From Xanthomonas campestris pv. badrii (GTDB taxonomy: Bacteria; Pseudomonadota; Gammaproteobacteria; Xanthomonadales; Xanthomonadaceae), in assembly GCF_012848175.1 (NCBI RefSeq), contig NZ_CP051651.1, positions 2,914,001 through 2,978,000 on the forward strand: a stretch of DNA of 64,000 nt, read 5' to 3'. Each line of letters starts with the position of its first letter. The stretch's first letter is position 1. The position numbers and the translations under genes are program-made. Shown here one piece after another: positions 34,066 through 41,328 of this stretch. The notes below the pieces were generated by a model. It ran no database searches and was not told the origin of the DNA. It saw only the letters and a program-made list of their open reading frames with translations.

Positions 34066-35136
34066 ATGTCCGTTTCAATCGCAGGCCGCCTGATCTCGAT
34101 GCCAACGATGCTCTCGACGCTGGGCAGGCAGTGCCTGGCCTTCATCGATGGAGGCACGCAATGGCTGGCCTGGGCGATCCAGTCGCCCGGTGTGCGCTAC
34201 GACTTTCCCGACGAGAGCAACTTGCTCGACGAAGTGCAGCAAGGTCTGCACGGCTCGCGCCTGGCCTTGTTGCCGCAGCTGGAACTGAAGGTCAGCCCGG
34301 TCAAGCTGATGACCTTGGGCCCGACCGACCTGGGCACGCTGGCGCGCGCCGAAGCCGGCGATACGGGTTCGGTGGTGCAGGCGCAGCTGCAGCGGATCTT
34401 CCGCGACAATGCCCTGTACACGGCAAGCGACCTGGCCGCCGGCCGCAGCCTGCTGAGGCAGCTGAAGGTCGATGGTGCTGCGGTATTCCAGTCGCTGGAC
34501 CTGGAGGAGAGCCTGGCACTGCGCCAGCTGGCCGCCGACGCTCCACAGGCCGACGTGACCCCGGCACTGCAACAGGAAGCGGCGGCATTCGCCGTCGAGC
34601 AGGCGCGCACGCCACTGGAATTCTGCGACTACTACCGCTTCTATCTGGCCTGCACCGCCAATATCGCCGCCGCGGACGAGCGCGCGCATGTGGCGGCTTC
34701 GGCCGTGCAGGCGCTGCTGCCGCAGTTGTTCGGCACGCTGGATTGCCCACTGGTGCAGGGGCTGCCCGCGCCCAGCGAGGTCGAACGCAGCGTTGCCGAA
34801 TGGCTGGCGCGCGGTCGCCAGATCGGCTTCGCGCGGCTGTCGCTGGCCGCCCAGCAGATCGTCCAGCACACCCGCTACCGAGGCGACGGCGGCGACCAGG
34901 CGGCGAGCGATGCGATCCGCCTGTACCTGCAATCCGCGCAGGCCTTCCTGGCCGCCAACCGGCCCAGCCGCGGCGTGCTGGACCAGGATGGCAACAGCTG
35001 CGTATTCGCCATGCACAACGACACCCTGGCTGCGCTGCTGCAGGTCAACGGCGGCGTCATCTCGCTACGCGATTTCGGTGCCGCACCTGCATCCAGTAGC
35101 ACGTCGCAGGTTGCGGAGACGGAGGACTCGGAGTGA
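34066..35136 (+). CDS. Unknown 356-aa protein of the Reb locus
   Basis: 356 mainly helical residues. The N-terminus has SIAGRLISMPTMLSTLG and then GTQWLAWAIQSPGVRYDFPDESNLLDEV; a middle region is rich in Ala, Gln and Leu (AADAPQADVTPALQQEAAAFAVEQ); the C-terminal part has DGNSCVFAMHNDTLAALLQVNGGVISLRDFG. No signal peptide, no obvious enzymatic motif and no family recognised. The start at 34066 has AAGGAG 8 bp upstream. Its stop overlaps the next gene's GTG start. Possibly an assembly scaffold or cargo of the R-body; no function should be inferred. Confidence 0.7.
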   Translation: MSVSIAGRLISMPTMLSTLGRQCLAFIDGGTQWLAWAIQSPGVRYDFPDESNLLDEVQQGLHGSRLALLPQLELKVSPVKLMTLGPTDLGTLARAEAGDTGSVVQAQLQRIFRDNALYTASDLAAGRSLLRQLKVDGAAVFQSLDLEESLALRQLAADAPQADVTPALQQEAAAFAVEQARTPLEFCDYYRFYLACTANIAAADERAHVAASAVQALLPQLFGTLDCPLVQGLPAPSEVERSVAEWLARGRQIGFARLSLAAQQIVQHTRYRGDGGDQAASDAIRLYLQSAQAFLAANRPSRGVLDQDGNSCVFAMHNDTLAALLQVNGGVISLRDFGAAPASSSTSQVAETEDSE

Positions 35137-35753
35137 ACACATCAAGCTGGCCCCCCGCGGCCACCGAACAGGCCGCGCCTGCAATCAGCGCCGCCGACGC
35201 GGCCCGCGAGGCGGTGCATGCAGGTCGCGCCGCTGCCTTGGCGGCCGCCCGCCAGACCGTGTTGCAAGCCGAACACGCGCTGGGCGAAATGCTGCGCACG
35301 CTTGCAGCGCAGCGCCCAACCGAAACCGCACCACGCGCCGCGCCGATGCAGCCATCGCGTGCCGATGCCGTTACCCCACTCCATCCCGCTTCCATTTCAG
35401 GAGACACCATCATGTCCGACGATACCCAGCCCACGCCGCCGAACCAGCCACCAGCCATCACTGCGCAATCGCCAGGATCGTCGCAGATCGAAGCCGCGCT
35501 GAAGGCGGCGCAAGCCCAGATCGATCAGGCAATGGCCGCCAGCGATAGGGCAGTGCAGGCGGCCATGCAGGCCGCAACCGCGGCGACCGCCGCAGCCGGC
35601 AACACCCAGGCGGTCGACAGCGCGAACGAGGCACTGCAGCAAGCAGACCAGGCCGCCGCCGCCGCGGTCGCCGCCGCGCAGCAGCAGACCGAGCAGGCGA
35701 TGAGCGCCACGTCGCCAGTGAACCCGAACCCCGGCAGCGAGACAGCCGGCTGA
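35133..35753 (+). CDS. Ala/Gln-rich protein of the Reb locus (possibly two products)
   Basis: 206 residues from a GTG that overlaps the previous stop (GTGA, 35133-35136) with GGAGGA upstream. The first ~90 residues are Ala-rich (HAGRAAALAAARQTVLQAEHALGEMLRTL). At codon 94 an ATG (35412) follows a separate strong site, CAGGAGACACC, so a 113-residue protein (MSDDTQPTPPNQPP...) may also be made. That part is mostly an Ala/Gln coiled coil (QIDQAMAASDRAVQAAMQAATAATAAAGN). No family recognised; composition suits a filament-associated or disordered structural protein. Confidence 0.6.
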   Translation: MNTSSWPPAATEQAAPAISAADAAREAVHAGRAAALAAARQTVLQAEHALGEMLRTLAAQRPTETAPRAAPMQPSRADAVTPLHPASISGDTIMSDDTQPTPPNQPPAITAQSPGSSQIEAALKAAQAQIDQAMAASDRAVQAAMQAATAATAAAGNTQAVDSANEALQQADQAAAAAVAAAQQQTEQAMSATSPVNPNPGSETAG

Positions 35754-35766
35754 CCGATGCAGTTCC

Positions 35767-35789
35767 AGGTGTCGGCGATGCCGACACCT
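35767..35789 (+). terminator. Hairpin after the main Reb genes
   Basis: AGGTGTCGGC (35767-35776) and GCCGACACCT (35780-35789) form a perfect 10-bp stem with a GAT loop, 14 bp after the preceding stop. Next to it GTCCGGAC occurs twice with two bases between. No T run is present. Confidence 0.5.
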
Positions 35790-35916
35790 ACGGTGAACCG
35801 TCCGGACACGTCCGGACCGGTCAGCGGCTCCTCCGCCACCAAGGCACTCCGACAACACGACCACACCGCCATCGCCGCGGCCGGCCCGACCAATACACGC
35901 TCCGAAGGAGTTGGAC

Positions 35917-36603
35917 ATGACGTGCTACGCAGGCTTCGATACCGATCAATTCCCCGGACTACCTGCCCTCGATTGGCTCAAGACCCACACCGAGCTGGCG
36001 TGGTGCGGCTACTACCTGGCACCGGCGCCGAGCCATGCCGACACCGGCTGGATGGGCCAACGTGCCGCGTTGATCGCGCAAGGCTGGGGCCTGGCCCCGG
36101 TTTACTTGGGTCAGCAGACGATCGGCCCCGGTTCGCACGACGTCACCGCCCGGCAAGGCAGCAGCGATGGCGCACAGGCCGCAGCGCTGGCACGCGCCGA
36201 AGGCTTTCCCCAGGGTGCGGTCGTCTATCTCGACTGGGAAGATGGCGGCAGCCCGCCCCAGGCCGCCATCGACTACATTCGCCTGTGGATCGCCGCGCTG
36301 GTGGAAAACGGCTATTCGCCAGGCCTGTATTGCTCGCACGCGCGCGCAGTGGAATTGCTCTCGCGCATCGGCCCAGGCCCCTCCCCGCGCGTGTGGGCCT
36401 GGCGCGTCTCCACCGCGGGCCGTCATCGCTATACCGGCGACATCCAGCACATCCAGGCCGCTGACCCGGCCGGCTGCGGGTATTCCCAGGCCTCGCTGTG
36501 GCAATACGAGCAGGATGCGGTGCTGTCGCTTCCCGATACGCCCTGCGATGGGCTGGAAGTTGATCTCAGCCATTCGGCTTATGCAGATCCGAACGTGCCT
36601 TGA
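35917..36603 (+). CDS. DUF1906 (glycoside-hydrolase-like) protein
   Basis: 228 residues from the ATG at 35917 (GAAGGAGT upstream). The fold resembles GH25-like/Rv2525c-type proteins: CYAGFDTDQFPGLPALDWLK at the start, WCGYYLAPAPSHADTGWMGQR, GWGLAPVYLGQQTIGPG, AVVYLDWEDGGSPPQAAIDYI (acidic residues at the strand end, a likely catalytic site), GYSPGLYCSH, LWQYEQDAVL and a final DGLEVDLSHS. No signal peptide is visible, so if it acts on peptidoglycan it must be released by lysis or carried otherwise. It lies just downstream of the RebB set and may assist R-body release. Confidence 0.72.
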   Translation: MTCYAGFDTDQFPGLPALDWLKTHTELAWCGYYLAPAPSHADTGWMGQRAALIAQGWGLAPVYLGQQTIGPGSHDVTARQGSSDGAQAAALARAEGFPQGAVVYLDWEDGGSPPQAAIDYIRLWIAALVENGYSPGLYCSHARAVELLSRIGPGPSPRVWAWRVSTAGRHRYTGDIQHIQAADPAGCGYSQASLWQYEQDAVLSLPDTPCDGLEVDLSHSAYADPNVP

Positions 36604-37150
36604 TGTTGCGCGTCCCGCTGTTGAAGTGCTGAAGATGGACAAGTCCTGGCAAGAACATAGAAAACGACATGCTACTAGCCGATCACTCCCTCACCTGAGA
36701 TCAACGATGCCAAGCAATATCCACATGTGTCCGCTCGGCGGTCATCGAAACGGTCGTGCAGCCGGACAGACGCATTCCCCGCACCAATAACGTTGATAAC
36801 AATTTAGATAAATCCGCAGCATAGCCATGGCGCCAGCTCAGCCAAACCGGATCAGCCAAGCGACACAGCGGCGAGGCGGCCAGAGTTTAAGATGTCCTGA
36901 CAGCCCTTAAATCCACATCATTATTTCATCAAACACACCAGACGACAGCGATAGCAATCGCGATCAGCACCTGACGTTCGACATGCCAGTCGGATCAAAA
37001 CCCTGGCGATAACTCCAGCATTGTGAAAAATTTTACGTCGCACAGGGTCATTCACTATTAAAACACTCACGACCGCCCAACCGGAGTTCCGCCGGGAATT
37101 CAATAACAGCCCCTGATCCACCATATTTAAACAAACCAAGGAAAATACAC
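36604..37150. other. A+T-rich spacer before the F-box gene
   Basis: About 550 bp, visibly poorer in G+C than flanking DNA from roughly 36780 on, with no supported gene. It holds an imperfect PIP-box-like element (36957-36981) and a GATAAC sequence at 37008-37013. AAGGAAAATACAC before 37151 is the ribosome-binding site of the next gene. Confidence 0.45.
36957..36981 (+). promoter_or_regulatory. Imperfect PIP-box-like element
   Basis: ATCGC (36957-36961), exactly 15 bases, then TTCGA (36977-36981). The Hrp regulon PIP box in Xanthomonas is TTCGC-N15-TTCGC, so 8 of 10 positions match. A GATAAC 27 bp further on could be a -10 element, slightly closer than usual. Weak evidence by itself. Confidence 0.3.
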
Positions 37151-37645
37151 ATGTCAGATCCTAACCCGCTAGCAAACGAATCCAGAACACCGATCCCTTT
37201 CGATCAACTTCCTTCGGAAATGATCCAGTACGCCATTAACTACATGCAACCAGAGGACCTGCAGAAAATCGGCATGACGTCAACCAGATTGAACGAAGAG
37301 GTGAATTATTTTATCCAAATGAGGCTAACCGACGATCCGGCAATCAAGAGATTTGAAGCAATGTTCAACAACATCAGTCCGGAGGGAATATTAGGCCAAG
37401 AGCGAATCGCCATGCTTGTTGCTGGATACGAGGATGGAAGCTGGGCCAATTACGTCATCGACCCCCCAACCGACGACGAAATCAAAAGAACGAGGTTACA
37501 AATCATGAAATACGCCTTGTATTTGATCTTCAATGGACGACTTTATGAGCGCCGAAGCCGTCAGCCGATACGCACCGGGACTTCCATCGCCGAAGTAGTG
37601 GGGAGATGGGCGGCCGGTCAAGTCATATGGGAGAAGAATGACTGA
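37151..37645 (+). CDS. F-box-like domain protein, candidate eukaryote-directed effector
   Basis: 164 residues. After a short Ser/Pro/Asn-rich head (MSDPNPLANESRTPIP) residues 17-60 read FDQLPSEMIQYAINYMQPEDLQKIGMTSTRLNEEVNYFIQ, in segments matching the F-box layout: LPxE, a hydrophobic helix, a D-L turn, then a helix ending in a substrate-side region. F-boxes bind Skp1 in eukaryotic ubiquitin ligases. They are foreign to bacteria except in effectors (GALA proteins, XopI, VirF). The rest (60-164) is polar and unrecognised. The A+T-rich coding sequence stands out from its surroundings, indicating transfer. Context is the R-body locus upstream and an AraC-type regulator downstream. Delivery route unknown. 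Confidence 0.62.
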   Translation: MSDPNPLANESRTPIPFDQLPSEMIQYAINYMQPEDLQKIGMTSTRLNEEVNYFIQMRLTDDPAIKRFEAMFNNISPEGILGQERIAMLVAGYEDGSWANYVIDPPTDDEIKRTRLQIMKYALYLIFNGRLYERRSRQPIRTGTSIAEVVGRWAAGQVIWEKND

Positions 37646-37805
37646 GCTGACAAGGCATATCGAGTATTTCTGAAAAAAAATATCCAGTGGGTCATCACAA
37701 GGGCGCTGCAATAATGACCAGCACGGATGGAATGACTGCGCTGCCTGCAGAACTTCGTGCTGGACCATCGCGGTGACCCAGCACGAAGCGTCTAACTACC
37801 TGCTG

Positions 37806-39338
37806 CTAGTCGATCCCACCGCCTGTTCCGGCGTTACGGAACTCACGCGGACTCACCCCCACCAGCCGCCGGAAGCTCTTCTCGAAATGGCTCAGGTCGC
37901 CGAAGCCGACCTTCAGCGCTACTTCGGTGATGCGCAACTTTCGTTGCTGTTGCAGCAGCTGTTTCGCCTTCTCGATACGCAGTTGCTGCAGCATCGGTTT
38001 GAACGGGGTACCGAGTTCGTCGCGGAACAAAAAGCCCAGATGCGACTGGCTGACGTGCGCCTGCCGGGCCAGGTCGCCCAGGGTCAGCGGCTCGGCGTAG
38101 TGCTCGCCCAGGTACACCAGGGCGCGCCGCAGTGCGTCGTGCAGGCTGGCCAGACGTTGGCCGGGGCGGTGCGGAAGACCGGCGATCCAGTCGACCGGGG
38201 TTTCGGGCAGCGTTGGCTTGTCTGCAGGATCAGCCTGTTGCGGAATAGTCGCGTGCGCATCGCGCTGCGCTGCTTGTGCCCGACCTTCCAGCAGACGCGA
38301 CGCGTGGCGCTGGATGTCGGCAATGCCGACCGGCCTGCCGGCGGTCATGACCGCCAGGCGCAGCACCATCCGCTCCAGCTCCTGGAGATTTTCTGGCCAT
38401 GGGTAGTGGATCAGGGCGTCCATCAGCACCTCAGTGACCAGCTGACCGTGATCCAGTCCATGCCGATCCAGCACGCGCTGAACATGAAAGCCGATGTCTG
38501 CCCGCCGCCTGCGCAACGGCGCGAGCTCGATTGCCAGGACATCAAGTTGCGACAGCAGCGCGCGTGAGAAGCGCCCAGCACGTACGCGGCGCGACAGATC
38601 AGCGGTCGTGGAGGCGATCACCCGCGGCCAAGCCTCGCCTCCCGACCCAGCCCACGGTGTGTATTGACCCCCAAGATGCCCAGCAAGCTGACGCTGTAGC
38701 GCGTCGTCGAGCTCGTCCACGCTCTGCAGGAACAGCGTTCCCCGGGACGCGCGCTCGAGCCATGCTGCCGGTGCATCGCCGGGCGCAGCGCAATCGACCG
38801 CAACGAAAGGTCCCTCCCGCCAGGGTGCAGTGGCATGCAGCAGGATCGCCGCGTGCTCTTTTTCGGTACCGAACTCGCCGCGCACGATGACCGGCAAGCG
38901 ACTGTGCGCGGCCCGTTCGACGAACTCGTCGATCGTCCAGACTTCCTCGCTGAGCCCTGCGATCATCCATGATCGAGCGAGGTGTTCTTCCGCCCAGGTG
39001 CGCGCTGCATCACGCTTGATCAGATACGCACAACACTTTGCGATCTGCTCGCACAGCGTCATCGCTTGCGTGGTCACACCGCTCAGGGCAGGGGTCACGC
39101 GCAGCGTGCCAAGCACTTGCCGGGCGTACTGGACGGGGAAACACCGCTGTGAGGTTGCCTGCTTGTTCGCCTGATCCGGAGCAGGCGGATCGCTTTCCTC
39201 CACCCCCAAAAACTCGCATACCGCGCCGTGCAAGATATCGCTCTGCGAGAGTTGCCCGGCAATTTTCTCCAACATGGTTGCCATGGAATCGCCCGGAAGA
39301 TAGGCGCGCTGTACTACATCCAAGACCTGCTTTTCCAT
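37806..39338 (-). CDS. Regulator: degenerate NtrC-type AAA+ domain fused to AraC HTH
   Basis: 510 residues. An N-terminal region (1-130) could sense a signal. Residues about 140-345 track an enhancer-binding AAA+ domain (VIVRGEFGTEKEHAAILLH, GPFVAVDCAAPGDAPAAWLERASRGTLFLQSVDELDDALQRQL, HYPWPENLQELERMVLRLA). The P-loop is altered (GEFGTEKE), the GAFTGA sigma-54 contact loop is missing and Walker B is degenerate (FLQSVDEL). A C-terminal AraC-type double HTH follows (LGDLARQAHVSQSHLGFLFRDELGTPF; ITEVALKVGFGDLSHFEKSFRRLVGVSPREFR). It therefore probably binds DNA through the AraC part and does not drive sigma-54. It converges with the F-box gene and is a candidate controller of the Reb/F-box region. 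Confidence 0.82.
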   Translation of the reverse strand: MEKQVLDVVQRAYLPGDSMATMLEKIAGQLSQSDILHGAVCEFLGVEESDPPAPDQANKQATSQRCFPVQYARQVLGTLRVTPALSGVTTQAMTLCEQIAKCCAYLIKRDAARTWAEEHLARSWMIAGLSEEVWTIDEFVERAAHSRLPVIVRGEFGTEKEHAAILLHATAPWREGPFVAVDCAAPGDAPAAWLERASRGTLFLQSVDELDDALQRQLAGHLGGQYTPWAGSGGEAWPRVIASTTADLSRRVRAGRFSRALLSQLDVLAIELAPLRRRRADIGFHVQRVLDRHGLDHGQLVTEVLMDALIHYPWPENLQELERMVLRLAVMTAGRPVGIADIQRHASRLLEGRAQAAQRDAHATIPQQADPADKPTLPETPVDWIAGLPHRPGQRLASLHDALRRALVYLGEHYAEPLTLGDLARQAHVSQSHLGFLFRDELGTPFKPMLQQLRIEKAKQLLQQQRKLRITEVALKVGFGDLSHFEKSFRRLVGVSPREFRNAGTGGGID

Positions 39339-39764
39339 TGATGTCCGACCTGATCATTGGCGCGCTCAGAAGGCGGCCATACCCAAGTCGCGCCATCCCT
39401 GACCAGACCGTCGGCAAAGCTCCAAGCACTGCATTCGCTTTTAGGTTCAACGCTCCCGCCTTCCGCTCGATCACTCCATCGCAACGCAGGGAAACCCACG
39501 CTTGCCTTGGCTGGATCTCTCGGAGGCGCAAAAGATTCGCCGGCGAATCCAACGCGTGTAGCAAGCCATAGCAGGCATTAGCACGCGGCCATTGCTCTGT
39601 CCCGGCGATTCGTGACATCTGGCCGGCCCGACATTCAATTGGGTGAGACCGGTCTCATTCGATGACGGTGCAGCGCCGTCGCTGCCACGGACTCAAGCAA
39701 CGCTTTGGCGCATGGCGTTGCGACTTCCTGCACGGCAGCGCTGGGATAATGGGCGGTCCCTCTC
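39339..39764. other. Divergent promoter region with palindrome
   Basis: About 425 bp between the divergent regulator and MFS exporter genes, with no supported gene. The notable element is the 14-bp palindrome at 39644-39657. Other short frames are not protein-like. Confidence 0.45.
39644..39657. promoter_or_regulatory. Perfect 14-bp palindrome TGAGACCGGTCTCA
   Basis: A self-complementary 14-mer lies 108 bp upstream of the MFS exporter start. Such sites typically bind homodimeric TetR- or MarR-type repressors, but no such regulator gene is adjacent, so the binding protein is unknown. Confidence 0.45.
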
Positions 39765-41198
39765 ATGGCGATGCCCATGCCTCAGCCCGCCCCCACCTTG
39801 CGCGCCTATGCCACCATCAAGCCGTTGCTGTGGCTGGTGTCGCTGGCGATCTTCATGCAGATGCTGGATGCGACCATCGTCAACACGGCGTTGCCGTCGA
39901 TGGCGCGCAGCCTGCGCGAAAGCCCGCTGCAGATGCAGTCGGTGGTGTTCAGCTATGCGCTGGCGGTAGCGATGTTCATTCCTGCCTCCGGGTGGATTGC
40001 CGATCGCGTCGGCACCCGGCGTACCTTCCTGGCCGCCATCATCGTGTTCACGCTGGGCTCGCTGCTGTGCGCCGCTGCGCAGCAACTACCGCAGCTGGTG
40101 GCCGCGCGCGTGGTGCAAGGCATTGGCGGGGCGATGCTGTTGCCGGTGGGGCGGCTGGCCGTACTCAAGACGGTGGCGCGCGAAGACTTTCTGCGCGCGA
40201 TGAGCTTCATCGCCATTCCCGCCCTGATCGGCCCGCTGATCGGCCCCACACTGGGCGGATGGCTGGTGGAAGTGGCATCGTGGCATTGGGTGTTTCTGAT
40301 CAACCTTCCGATCGGCATCATCGGTTTTATCGCTGCACTGAAGATCATGCCGGACCATTACGGCGACGCACGCCGGCGCTTCGATCTGGTCGGCTATCTG
40401 ATGCTGGCGTTCGGCATGGTGGCCTTGTCGCTGGCGCTGGACGGTATCGCCGAACCCGGCATGCGCCACGCCTTGGTGATGCTGCTGGCGATCGGTGGGC
40501 TGGCCGCGCTTGCCGGGTACTGGCTGCATGCCGGCACGGCCGCCGATGCATTGTTTCCGTTGGCGCTGTTCAAGGTGGCCAGCTACCGCATCGGCATCCT
40601 GGGCAACCTGTTCGCACGGGTCGGCAGTGGCTCGATGCCGCTTCTGATCCCGTTGCTGCTGCAGGTAGGCCTGGAGATGAGCCCGATGCGCGCCGGGCTG
40701 ATGATGGTGCCGGTGGCGCTGGCCGGCATGGCCGCCAAACGCGCCGCGGTCAAACTGGTGGGCCGCTTCGGCTACCGCAACACGCTGATGGTCAACACCG
40801 TGCTGGTGGGCCTGGCGATGGCCAGCTTTGCGCTGATCGAGACTGGCCAGCCGCTGTGGGTGCGGCTACTGCAGCTGGCCTGCTTTGGTGGGGTCAATTC
40901 CTTGCAATTTACCGTCATGAATACTGTGACCCTGCGCGATCTGGACCGCGCGCAGGCCAGCCCCGGCAACAGCCTGCTGTCGATGGTGATGATGCTGGCC
41001 ACCGGGTTCGGCGCTGCGGCAGCCGGCAGCCTGCTGGCCGCGTTCAATACGCACCTGGGCGATACGCACGGCGCCACCGCGGCACTGCATGCCACCTTCC
41101 TGTGCGTGGGCGGCATTACCCTGACCTCCACGTTGATCTTCTGGCAGCTGGCCGAAACCCGGCCGCATCCCAAGGATGTCGAAGCGGTTGCCGAGTAG
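39765..41198 (+). CDS. DHA2-type MFS multidrug exporter (EmrB/QacA-like)
   Basis: 477 residues with 14 predicted helices. The TMS1 motif LDATIVNTALPSMARSL is the DHA2 (14-helix) signature; motif A (GWIADRVGTRRTFLAAI) and motif C-like IPALIGPLIGPTLGGWL follow. DHA2 proteins export drugs or metabolites by proton exchange. The ATG at 39765 is used, with a second possible start at 39771. No EmrA-type membrane-fusion gene adjoins. A palindrome upstream suggests repressor control. Confidence 0.88.
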   Translation: MAMPMPQPAPTLRAYATIKPLLWLVSLAIFMQMLDATIVNTALPSMARSLRESPLQMQSVVFSYALAVAMFIPASGWIADRVGTRRTFLAAIIVFTLGSLLCAAAQQLPQLVAARVVQGIGGAMLLPVGRLAVLKTVAREDFLRAMSFIAIPALIGPLIGPTLGGWLVEVASWHWVFLINLPIGIIGFIAALKIMPDHYGDARRRFDLVGYLMLAFGMVALSLALDGIAEPGMRHALVMLLAIGGLAALAGYWLHAGTAADALFPLALFKVASYRIGILGNLFARVGSGSMPLLIPLLLQVGLEMSPMRAGLMMVPVALAGMAAKRAAVKLVGRFGYRNTLMVNTVLVGLAMASFALIETGQPLWVRLLQLACFGGVNSLQFTVMNTVTLRDLDRAQASPGNSLLSMVMMLATGFGAAAAGSLLAAFNTHLGDTHGATAALHATFLCVGGITLTSTLIFWQLAETRPHPKDVEAVAE

Positions 41199-41328
41199 GG
41201 ACGCGCATGCCGCGCGGTGCTGCATGCGGCTCCGCATCATGGGCGCCACTGCTGGACTGATGTGGTTTTCCTGGTCGTGCTTGCGCTGCCGCGACCGCGC
41301 TGCATCGCGCATGTCGAGCGGCACGCGC

